From Candidatus Woesearchaeota archaeon (GTDB taxonomy: Archaea > Nanobdellota > Nanobdellia > Woesearchaeales > 21-14-0-10-32-9): a stretch of DNA of 11,882 nucleotides. A program made the translations under genes and the position numbers. This document shows positions 6,103-11,882 of the stretch, piece by piece (position 1 is the stretch's first letter; each line of letters opens with the position of its first letter). Below the pieces are notes generated by a model. It was given only the letters and a program-made list of their open reading frames with translations. It was not told the origin of the DNA and searched no databases. The stretch is from contig SKIS01000013.1 of NCBI GenBank assembly GCA_007116295.1, positions 1 through 11,882 of the forward strand. Direction: 5' to 3'.

Positions 6103-6881
6103 AAATAGTTGTAGTTGTGTATTAATGAGTCTTTTCCTATTGTGAGTGCTAGTTGTGTTCTTAACAAGGCTTTTTCTATTCTGTTTTCTTCATCAAAAGA
6201 AGTTTTTGTTATAATTTCTCCTATGGCTCTATTTTCGTATTCCTCGAATCTTACGTATAGGTTATCGTCTATGTTGAAATCTCTGTTTGGATATTCTTTT
6301 GCCATTTCGCTAAAAAGCAGTATTTTTTCTAGGGGGCCTCCATTTGTTTCATCTTCTCCCAGTTTAACGCTTTTAAAGGGAACTCTTAGTTCGTAGCCTT
6401 TATTTATATTAACTATTGGTAGTAGGGAGTGATCCAAGTAATATGCTTTATATATTTGAGGTAATAATTTTAAACAAAAATATGTGCTCATAAAAGAGAT
6501 TTCTTGGTTTTCTAAGTGTAGAGTTTCAATTTCTATTGACTCGCCATAGTTTATTAGGCGTATTGCTGGTGCTGGTGAGTAGTTTTTGGGCGAGATAAAT
6601 ATTTCGCTGCCTACTATTTGATATGTAAAAGGTTCTTTTAGATTACTAAATCCGAGTAATTTTTTTTGTTCTCTTCTACTTAGTTTGGGTCTTAGGCTTT
6701 CAAAGGTTGTTTGGGATGAGTCGTAAATTTCTTCTTCTTGGTTTTCTTGTATTATTTCGTCTATGAAGCCTATTTCTTCTTCGTCTATATCTATTTCGTT
6801 TTCAAGATCTATGGTTGCATAGAAAAAACCTTTTTTTAGAGCTTCGTTGTAGTCTAATTTTGGAAATAAATCTTCATACAT
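6099..6881 (-). CDS. hypothetical protein (member A of a similar pair)
   Basis: A 260-aa protein of unknown function, probably soluble. The N-terminal third is very acidic (residues about 25-55). The core from about 103 to 168 can be aligned almost without gaps with the protein encoded at 8957-9700. Shared positions include AP, a pair of spaced Glu residues, His, Tyr-Lys, LLP and a final PF. Both start with a short M-x-x-D-L-(F/Y)-P segment. The start is supported by an AT-rich TATA-like box (6904-6913) about 26 nt upstream. Further upstream lies TGTAACTACTT (read on the minus strand), also found before the similar gene. It is followed 3' by a convergent stop overlap with the winged-helix gene. 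No catalytic motif is evident. Confidence 0.78.
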   Translation of the reverse strand: MYEDLFPKLDYNEALKKGFFYATIDLENEIDIDEEEIGFIDEIIQENQEEEIYDSSQTTFESLRPKLSRREQKKLLGFSNLKEPFTYQIVGSEIFISPKNYSPAPAIRLINYGESIEIETLHLENQEISFMSTYFCLKLLPQIYKAYYLDHSLLPIVNINKGYELRVPFKSVKLGEDETNGGPLEKILLFSEMAKEYPNRDFNIDDNLYVRFEEYENRAIGEIITKTSFDEENRIEKALLRTQLALTIGKDSLIHNYNYF

Positions 6882-6903
6882 AGTTTATATTAAAAATAAG
6901 TAC

Positions 6904-6935
6904 TTTAAAAATTTTATCTTTTAAAAGTAGTTACA
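6904..6935 (-). promoter_or_regulatory. promoter and upstream motif of the gene at 6881
   Basis: On the minus strand the motif TGTAACTACTT (6935-6925) is followed 11 nt later by an AT box (6913-6904) centred about 27 nt before the ATG. The motif partly overlaps the stop codon of the upstream DUF2779 gene. The arrangement nearly matches that before the gene at 9700. Confidence 0.5.
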
Positions 6936-8268
6936 CAATCCTTTGTTTAAGTCCTTCTAGTATTATTTGCATGGCTTTTGTATCTAATTTACAGTATTCT
7001 AGGAGGTCTTTTTTTAATTGCTCTGGGAGGTTTTCTTTGTTTTTTTTATAAAAAACCATTGCGTCTCTTCCATTATTTACAAACATTCCTTTGTAACTTT
7101 CGTTGCTAAATACGGGTAATATGTCTTTGATAGATGTGCTCCCTCTTTGGCTTGGGTGATAATACCAAAAATTAGCGAAAGGATCTCTTAAATCTATGAA
7201 TCTTTTAATAACGTTTTCTGTCCATTCTTTACTTTCTGGAAAAGCTTTTCCTAGCTCTCTTAAAACTTTGGCTTCGAAGTGCTTGTAAAAAACTAATATT
7301 GGTCCTTTATTTGGCAAATCTTTTTTTAACTTTTCTAAAAATTCTTTTTTAGGGTTTCCTTTGCCTTCAAACAAAAACTCTTTGTGGTTATTTTCAAAAT
7401 GAAGAGAGTATTGAAAGGGTATGTGTTCAAAAGGCTTTGAGCCTTCAAACAACGGTATTGGTAACTGGTACGTTTCAAAATCTAAATAACTAATGGGTTC
7501 TTCAAGTTTTGAAAAAAACTTTTTCAAGTGCTCTTTATCATAATGTTCTTTTTCTTTTTTTTGAATCCGTCCGTACTTGTTTAAATCCTCATTAGGTGCA
7601 TCTTTTATTTGCATTTTACCTTCGTTGAAAAGCTCTATTGCTTTAGATTTCCTTATTTTGTATACTTCGAAAATATTGTTTTTTGGTAAGTGTGATAAAA
7701 ACTCTTGGGCGATAGGGTTATCTTTAGAACATGTTTCTAAGTCTTCTGCTTTAAATTCTGGCTCTTGAGCCTGGTTTATTATTTCTAGGCTTCTCTGTAT
7801 AAATAAAGGTCTTTTTTCAACTTTATCTGTTAAGTCTATTTCTAGGAAAAGCTCTGTTAAATCAAGTTCTTCATTTAATGTATATTCTTTATTTATTATA
7901 ACTAACAAGCACTTATTTACTTTTACTTTGCATTTTTTGAGGACGTATTTTTGAAAAGCTAAATCGTCTAAATACTTATCTTTAACCTTTGTAGAGCTTT
8001 TAATTTCTATTAGGTCGAATCCGTCATCTGTTTTTCTTAAAACGTCTACTCTCGCGCTTAAATTTTTGTAGTTGAACTCTTTTTCAAATTCTACTTCTTC
8101 GTTTACGTATAGATTTTTTGCATATTTTTCTACTAATTTTCCATCTTCAAACCTGTCTAAAAGTTCGGGTGTTGGTTTTGGAAAGCTTTGGGGATTATTT
8201 ACTAGTCTCCATAGATAAGCATCGTTTTCTAATCCTTGAACATAAATGGTTTTGGTTAATTTTTTCAT
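6931..8268 (-). CDS. PD-(D/E)XK + DUF2779 nuclease-like protein
   Basis: A 445-aa protein with two nuclease-like parts. The N-terminal 110 residues resemble a Cas4/RecB-type PD-(D/E)XK domain: E64, then RVDVL with D75, then LIEIKSS with E88 and K90. The C-terminal part, about 255-445, fits DUF2779, an RNase H/exonuclease-like domain: YLDFET (261-266), IPFQYSLH (283-290), FIDLRDPF (357-364), STSIKDILP (377-385) and LEYCKLDT (423-430). Candidate DEDD metal ligands are D263, E265, D359 and D429. The Cys residues (113, 120, 180, 426) do not form the clustered iron-sulphur motif of Cas4. DNA or RNA processing is expected but the substrate is unknown. No cas genes or CRISPR repeats are nearby. The start at 8268 has a TATA-like box about 30 nt upstream. 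Confidence 0.87.
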   Translation of the reverse strand: MKKLTKTIYVQGLENDAYLWRLVNNPQSFPKPTPELLDRFEDGKLVEKYAKNLYVNEEVEFEKEFNYKNLSARVDVLRKTDDGFDLIEIKSSTKVKDKYLDDLAFQKYVLKKCKVKVNKCLLVIINKEYTLNEELDLTELFLEIDLTDKVEKRPLFIQRSLEIINQAQEPEFKAEDLETCSKDNPIAQEFLSHLPKNNIFEVYKIRKSKAIELFNEGKMQIKDAPNEDLNKYGRIQKKEKEHYDKEHLKKFFSKLEEPISYLDFETYQLPIPLFEGSKPFEHIPFQYSLHFENNHKEFLFEGKGNPKKEFLEKLKKDLPNKGPILVFYKHFEAKVLRELGKAFPESKEWTENVIKRFIDLRDPFANFWYYHPSQRGSTSIKDILPVFSNESYKGMFVNNGRDAMVFYKKNKENLPEQLKKDLLEYCKLDTKAMQIILEGLKQRIV

Positions 8269-8293
8269 TTAAACTTATTGTTTTATGCTAATA

Positions 8294-8348
8294 ATTATAA
8301 ATATTAATGTTTAACTAATAAGTAGTAACAAATAAAAACATTTATAAA
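8294..8348. promoter_or_regulatory. divergent promoter region with a central motif
   Basis: This stretch serves two diverging genes. ATTATAAAT at 8294-8302 is a TATA-like box for the minus-strand start at 8268. TTTATAAA at 8341-8348 is a TATA box centred 26.5 nt before the plus-strand ATG at 8371. Between them AAGTAGTAACA (8320-8330) is a one-base variant of the motif at 6925-6935 and 9740-9750, so one bound protein could affect both promoters. Confidence 0.55.
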
Positions 8349-8370
8349 TAAAGAAACTTTAATGACTATT

Positions 8371-8979
8371 ATGAAAGTAGAAGTAGAAGGTCTGGGAGAC
8401 GTAAAAATAACAGATAAAGCTATTGATGCAATAGTTCTTAATATGGTTTATGAAACCTCTTATTTAAGTAATGATCCTAGAACTAAAATAGGTGCTATGC
8501 TTTGCGATTTAGATCTTCTAAAAAGACCTTTGGGCGGCCAAATAATTGGTGGCATTTATGGTTGGAACCATTTATTTGAAGCATATAGAGATGAGGAAAA
8601 AAAAGAAAAACTAAAAGATAGGGCTTACAAGCATAAAAAAATAACTCATGCTGAAGATCACGCGATATCTCAAGCAAACAAATTTTATAATGAAGGTCTA
8701 GGTATTTCTCCTTCTAAAATGGGTCTTTGGGTATTAGACGTGCCTTGCAATGGGTGCTCGGACAAAATAATAAAAGCTAAAATACCTAGAGTTGTAACTC
8801 ATTTGCCTTATGCTCTTTTGCATGTTGATGAAGAGTATAACTCTCTAAAAAAGAAAAAGCAAAACATCCAAAAAATGCAAAATGAAGGAATACAAGTCTT
8901 ATTTTACCCTTTAGATGTTGGTCAAAAAGCTTATATGGATAATCAAGAAATAGATTTTAAAGCTCTTTTTTCTCACTAA
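8371..8979 (+). CDS. dCMP deaminase-like zinc enzyme
   Basis: A 202-aa protein of the cytidine/deoxycytidylate deaminase fold. The zinc and catalytic motifs are HAED (His93, Glu95) and PCNGC (Cys126, Cys129). The order, with a preceding YLSNDPRTKIGAMLCD segment that resembles the SxDPxTKVGA substrate region of dCMP deaminases, points to deamination of dCMP to dUMP for dTTP synthesis. The helix before the HAE motif (about 74-92) is long and very charged, and a C-terminal extension of about 50 residues is unassigned. ATG 8371 is chosen because the TATA box is 26.5 nt upstream; an in-frame ATG at 8362 would add three residues. Its 3' end overlaps the convergent gene at 8957 by 23 nt. Deaminases of this type are common in cells and in viruses, so origin is open. 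Confidence 0.85.
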   Translation: MKVEVEGLGDVKITDKAIDAIVLNMVYETSYLSNDPRTKIGAMLCDLDLLKRPLGGQIIGGIYGWNHLFEAYRDEEKKEKLKDRAYKHKKITHAEDHAISQANKFYNEGLGISPSKMGLWVLDVPCNGCSDKIIKAKIPRVVTHLPYALLHVDEEYNSLKKKKQNIQKMQNEGIQVLFYPLDVGQKAYMDNQEIDFKALFSH

Positions 8980-9700
8980 TCTCTAATATATCGTAGCAAA
9001 TACTATTTGCTAATAAAATTTGTTTTACTAAACTTTGGCATCTCCTTGGATTGTTAATATTTTCTGTACATCTTAAAGAGGCATAATCTTGGGTTAATAT
9101 TTCTAAATTTATTCCTAGAGCTAATCTATAGTCGCTTCCTTGCTCAGCTATTGGTGGTTTAAGATGTTCATAACTAACATAAGCAATTTCTTCTAAAGAA
9201 GGAGTATTGCTATTTTTATCAGCTATGGCTTGGGGGTTAAAAGGAAAGTGTATGTAAATATTATCGCCACGGATAATTGTTTGCGGAAGCAAATTTTCGT
9301 TTATTCCTAATAATTTGTAAACTCCTCTTATCATATTCGTTCCGTAAAAAAACATGTCTATTGCTCTTTCAGGGGTTTTGCAGTGGTGAATTTCACTTTC
9401 TAATTTATTATCTTTGTAACTTATCTGAAAACTAGGGGCCATCCAACTAGAAAGATTTGTTAAGAATACATTTTTATCTGTTTTGGCAAGTGCATACTGT
9501 CCTCCGTTTTGAGTAAATTCTCCAATGTAGTCCATGTCTTGGTCTTTTAAGTTAATAAACAAGTTTGAAAAACCTTGCTCTTCATTAGAGGGATCTCTCT
9601 GACGAAGAGTGGATCCTTTTATTTCTAAATTATAGTGCGGTCCTAATTCTCCTTCTTTTTTGTCTATTTGGCTAAATAAAGGGTATAAGTCTAAATTCAT
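8957..9700 (-). CDS. hypothetical protein (member B of a similar pair)
   Basis: A 247-aa protein beginning MNLDLYPLFSQ, without membrane segments or a recognised domain. Residues about 87-153 align with the core of the protein encoded at 6099-6881: APSFQISY against APAIRLINY, then spaced Glu residues, His, Tyr-Lys, NLLP against SLLP, and HFPF against RVPF. Identity is only about one in five but the match runs 66 positions with a single gap. The C-terminal 100 residues differ more and contain two Cys (TQDYASLRCTE, NPRRCQSL). The start is supported by a TATA-like box (9719-9730) and by the shared upstream motif. Its 3' end overlaps the deaminase gene on the opposite strand. Confidence 0.78.
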   Translation of the reverse strand: MNLDLYPLFSQIDKKEGELGPHYNLEIKGSTLRQRDPSNEEQGFSNLFINLKDQDMDYIGEFTQNGGQYALAKTDKNVFLTNLSSWMAPSFQISYKDNKLESEIHHCKTPERAIDMFFYGTNMIRGVYKLLGINENLLPQTIIRGDNIYIHFPFNPQAIADKNSNTPSLEEIAYVSYEHLKPPIAEQGSDYRLALGINLEILTQDYASLRCTENINNPRRCQSLVKQILLANSICYDILEISEKKEL

Positions 9701-9718
9701 GTATTTGAGAAGAATGTT

Positions 9719-9750
9719 TAATATAAAAATGTTATCTGTAAGTAGTTACA
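9719..9750 (-). promoter_or_regulatory. promoter and upstream motif of the gene at 9700
   Basis: On the minus strand TGTAACTACTT (9750-9740) is followed after 9 nt by ATTTTTATATTA (9730-9719), centred about 25 nt before the ATG. A second partial motif, AACTACT (9763-9757), lies 16 nt further upstream, so the site may be double. The layout matches that before the gene at 6881. Confidence 0.5.
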
Positions 9751-9772
9751 TTTTTTAGTAGTTTTTACTTCT

Positions 9773-9780
9773 AAAAAAAA
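9773..9780 (-). terminator. U-tract terminator of the aspS-b5-DoxX operon
   Basis: Eight As on the plus strand give a U8 run on the minus strand, starting 5 nt after the DoxX stop codon at 9785-9787. U-rich tracts suffice for archaeal termination. Confidence 0.5.
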
Positions 9781-9784
9781 TAAT

Positions 9785-10183
9785 TTAAGATTTCTTTTTC
9801 CTTTTATTATCCAAACAAAGCTTATCAGGATCACTTAAAAATACAGCTAGAGTTGCTACTGTTAAACCAAAGTCTCTGGCTCCTGTATCGCCAAAACCCA
9901 TCTGGAATGTTATAAGTGCAAGATGCAAAGCTAAAAGCAAAGCGCTAAACCTTGTGAATAATCCTAACGCCAGCAAACTAGCAAAAACTAGTTCAAAGAT
10001 AGCATTTGTATAAACAAGAATGACTGGCTCTATAAAATTACTTACCCAAACTGGCACGTAAAAAGAATAACCTTGAGGATTTATTAATTGCGATATAGCA
10101 AAATAAAAAAATACTGTTGCAAGGCCATATCTAAGTAAAGGCCTTGCAACCCAAGCATATTTATCTATGTATTTATCCAACAT
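9785..10183 (-). CDS. DoxX-like integral membrane protein
   Basis: A 132-aa protein with four likely transmembrane helices (about residues 13-33, 44-72, 75-94, 101-118) and a basic tail (NKRKKKS). The first helix region, RYGLATVFFYFAISQLINP followed by a FVPVW-like stretch (FYVPVWV), is typical of DoxX-family proteins, named for a thiosulfate:quinone oxidoreductase subunit and often linked to membrane redox reactions. ATG 10183 (MLDKYIDKY) is preferred over an upstream GTG at 10189. It then overlaps the end of the cytochrome b5-like gene by 11 nt, so the two are translated from one message and probably act together. A terminator follows. The exact reaction is unknown. Confidence 0.8.
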   Translation of the reverse strand: MLDKYIDKYAWVARPLLRYGLATVFFYFAISQLINPQGYSFYVPVWVSNFIEPVILVYTNAIFELVFASLLALGLFTRFSALLLALHLALITFQMGFGDTGARDFGLTVATLAVFLSDPDKLCLDNKRKKKS

Positions 10184-10628
10184 AAACACCTATAGGTTCA
10201 TTTCTCAAAAGACCATCGTCTCTTTCGCCATGCCTTTGGTTATATGCATCTTCAAACTGCTGAGCAGTTCCGCAGTTAGGCAAAATAGCTTGAGCTCCAC
10301 CAGGGTGCTGTCTCAACCAACCTGTCAAATCATAAACTCTTCCTTGATAAGCAACCCAGCAACTACTCGCATCATTATTTTGAGCTAATTCTTCTAAGCT
10401 AATAGTGGAAGAATCATCTTGCTCTTCGTCCTCTTCTAAAGAACGGGCTTGCTCTTCATTTAAATCTTCTTCAACAATCTCTTCTTCGATTGGCTCTTCA
10501 CTTGTAGTTTCAGTTTCTACAGGTTCATCAACAGTGGGAAACTCAACTTGTCCTTCTTCTAAATCCGCTGTGCATCCAACCAGCATTACTCCTATTAAAA
10601 ACAATAATATTATTTTTACAGATTTCAT
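10173..10628 (-). CDS. cytochrome b5-like lipoprotein
   Basis: A 151-aa exported protein in three parts. Residues 1-19 are a lipoprotein signal peptide (basic MKSVK, hydrophobic core, lipobox LVGC with Cys19). Residues about 22-75 are a very acidic Glu/Asp linker. Residues 76-151 are a cytochrome b5-like heme domain with VYDLTGWLRQHPGG (98-111), heme ligand His108, and a probable second ligand His133 (NQRHGE). Cys90 (SSCW) and Cys119 (PNCG) could form a disulfide outside the membrane. It should be a membrane-tethered heme electron carrier on the outer face. It lies 20 nt after aspS with a Shine-Dalgarno site, and overlaps the DoxX-like gene, its likely electron partner (inference). Confidence 0.87.
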   Translation of the reverse strand: MKSVKIILLFLIGVMLVGCTADLEEGQVEFPTVDEPVETETTSEEPIEEEIVEEDLNEEQARSLEEDEEQDDSSTISLEELAQNNDASSCWVAYQGRVYDLTGWLRQHPGGAQAILPNCGTAQQFEDAYNQRHGERDDGLLRNEPIGVYVG

Positions 10629-10631
10629 ATT

Positions 10632-10637
10632 ATCACC
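10632..10637 (-). promoter_or_regulatory. Shine-Dalgarno site of the b5 lipoprotein gene
   Basis: On the minus strand GGTGAT lies 3 nt before the ATG at 10628. It shows internal translation within an aspS-led transcript and confirms the start that gives an intact signal peptide. Confidence 0.55.
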
Positions 10638-10648
10638 AAATTCTTTTT

Positions 10649-11882
10649 TTATGGATTTAACCTAATAGTATCTCTAGGCAAGAACGTTACGTCTCTAACA
10701 TTTGTTATACCTAAAAGTATCATAACCATTCTACTAGGACTCAGTCCAAACCCTCCGTGTGGTGGACAACCATACCTAAAGAAGTTAAGATAGTCTTCGA
10801 TTAAATCAAGTTCTAATCCTTTCTCTATTGCTTGCTCTTTTAATATAGGATATCTGTGCTCTCTTTGAGCCCCAGTAGTTATTTCTAGTCCTTTCCATAA
10901 AAGATCATAACTCTTAGTTAAATTATCGCCTTTTTTCATATGATAAAAAGGTCTTATACTATAAGGATAATCTGTTACAAACACGAAGTCATGTCCATGT
11001 TTTTCTTTGATATATTTATAGAGCATTCTTTCTCCTTCAGGATCCAAATCCTCGCTTTTAGGTTCATAACCATTCTTTTGAAGCTCTTTCATAGCTTCTT
11101 CAAGAGGTATTCTCGGGAAAGGGATGTTTGGAACTGTGACTTCCTGTCCAAAAACTTCTCTAATCTCATCTCCAAATCTTTCTTTAAGTCTTAAAAGTAT
11201 GTGTCTAAGCCAACTTTCTTCGGCTTTCATAACATCTTCATGACTTTCTATGAAGCTCAGCTCCATATCAATCATCGTAAACTCTGTGTCGTGCCTTGAA
11301 GTATGAGAAGGATTTGCTCTAAAAACAGGTCCTATCTCAAATATTTTTTCAAATCCTGACGCCATAGCCATCTGTTTATAAAACTGAGGACTTTGAGCTA
11401 GATAAGCTTGCTTACCAAAATAATCAACTGCAAAAAGTTCTGCTCCGCTCTCACTTGGCGCGCCCATAAACTTAGGACTATATATTTGTATAAATTCGTT
11501 TTGCGACCACCATTCTCTCATTGCTTCTTCCATAGCAGTCCAAATTTTAAATATGAGTGTGTGTTTTGGTTTTCTAAGATCTATCCACCTATTATCTAGT
11601 CTTACGCCAAGAGAGGTCTCGACTCCTTTTTCTACTACTTGTATGGGTAGCTCTTCTGTAACTTCGCTTAAGATTTCTATTTCTTTTATTTCTATTTCAA
11701 ATCCGCCTGGTGCTTGCTTTTCTTCTTTAACAGAACCTTTTATGCTTACAACGCTTTCTTTGTGAAGTTTCTTTGTAATTTCAAAAACTTCATCGTTGTT
11801 TTTTAAGCTTATACATTGAACTATGCTGCTCACGTCTCTAATTAAAACAAAGTGAATGGTTTTTTGCACTCTTATCTCGTGA
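10649..11882 (-). CDS. aspS: archaeal-type aspartyl-tRNA synthetase, probably non-discriminating (5' partial)
   Basis: The frame runs off the right edge of the window; about 410 C-terminal residues are visible. A GTG at 11869 is not the start: the codons before it read HEIR, which continues the N-terminal anticodon-binding OB fold (family pattern GWVHEIR...). Class II motifs follow: RLDNRWIDLR and the motif 1 helix, motif 2 (FRANPSHTSRHDTEFTMIDMEL), the AQSPQFYKQ segment that binds aspartate and ATP, and motif 3 (GGFGLSPSR...FLPRDTIRLNP). Motif 3 has GLSPSR rather than the usual archaeal GLGAER. Two positions that separate tRNA-Asp-only from dual-specificity archaeal AspRS are His (11879-11881) and Pro (11708-11710, APGGFEI), the non-discriminating state. 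It would charge both tRNA-Asp and tRNA-Asn, so an amidotransferase is needed elsewhere. It leads the operon with the b5 and DoxX genes. Confidence 0.95.
   Translation of the reverse strand, partial: HEIRVQKTIHFVLIRDVSSIVQCISLKNNDEVFEITKKLHKESVVSIKGSVKEEKQAPGGFEIEIKEIEILSEVTEELPIQVVEKGVETSLGVRLDNRWIDLRKPKHTLIFKIWTAMEEAMREWWSQNEFIQIYSPKFMGAPSESGAELFAVDYFGKQAYLAQSPQFYKQMAMASGFEKIFEIGPVFRANPSHTSRHDTEFTMIDMELSFIESHEDVMKAEESWLRHILLRLKERFGDEIREVFGQEVTVPNIPFPRIPLEEAMKELQKNGYEPKSEDLDPEGERMLYKYIKEKHGHDFVFVTDYPYSIRPFYHMKKGDNLTKSYDLLWKGLEITTGAQREHRYPILKEQAIEKGLELDLIEDYLNFFRYGCPPHGGFGLSPSRMVMILLGITNVRDVTFLPRDTIRLNP

Noticed and set aside
6115..6396. Plus-strand frame inside the gene at 6099-6881
   Set aside because: It is a Ser/Phe-rich mirror of the opposite strand, with no promoter and a less plausible protein.
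11867..11869. GTG as the start codon of aspS
   Set aside because: The frame continues upstream to the window edge and the extra codons (HEIR) match the conserved OB-fold region, so the gene is cut by the window.
1..11882. CRISPR array, insertion sequence or transposase
   Set aside because: No regularly spaced repeats, terminal inverted repeats or transposase or integrase motifs were seen on either strand.

Overview
The window looks like a piece of a small, AT-rich archaeal chromosome, probably from a DPANN-type lineage (Woesearchaeota/Pacearchaeota/Nanoarchaeota-like). The archaeal signs are an archaeal-type aspartyl-tRNA synthetase, a diphthamide-synthesis (Dph6) domain, an apparently intron-bearing tRNA gene, and TTTATAAA-type TATA boxes centred about 26-27 nt upstream of start codons (leaderless mRNAs). 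Genes tend to be small, and many overlap or sit very close together. The phylum is an inference from style, not proven by the sequence.

Layout. Bases 1-224 hold the tail of a membrane protein and a small two-helix membrane protein. Bases 260-868 hold an unrecognised 202-aa protein with its own promoter and a palindromic operator-like site. Bases 901-5333 form a tightly overlapping plus-strand operon: a fused asparagine synthetase-Dph6 protein, a DUF2238-like membrane protein and two different metallophosphoesterases. Bases 5338-5460 hold a 40-aa minus-strand gene with a well-placed TATA box. Bases 5545-5675 hold a 131-nt tRNA gene, best read as tRNA-Ser(UGA) with a 33-nt anticodon-loop intron and about 17 extra nt between the D and anticodon arms. 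The last 13 nt of this gene recur 85 bp downstream. Bases 5812-9700 hold a winged-helix-like small protein, two distantly similar proteins of unknown function, a PD-(D/E)XK + DUF2779 nuclease and a dCMP deaminase-like enzyme. Bases 9785-11882 form a minus-strand operon: aspS (5' end outside the window), a cytochrome b5-like lipoprotein and a DoxX-like membrane protein.

How the genes may fit together. The AsnB-Dph6 fusion puts a glutamine-using ammonia source on the same chain as the enzyme that needs ammonia for the last step of diphthamide synthesis on EF-2. The AspRS carries the His and Pro residues typical of non-discriminating archaeal AspRS, so Asn-tRNA may be made by transamidation and free asparagine may be less critical. 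This makes an ammonia-donor role for the AsnB part more attractive. A short motif, AAGTAGTWA(C/T), lies upstream of at least four genes (260, 6881, 8268/8371 and 9700), twice in nearly the same arrangement in front of the two similar unknown genes. It suggests a small undescribed regulon. The cytochrome b5 lipoprotein and DoxX protein suggest an envelope redox function.

Strongest leads: the AsnB-Dph6 fusion, the AAGTAGTWA motif regulon with the paired unknown genes, the unusual tRNA-Ser gene with its duplicated 3' end, and the b5/DoxX pair.
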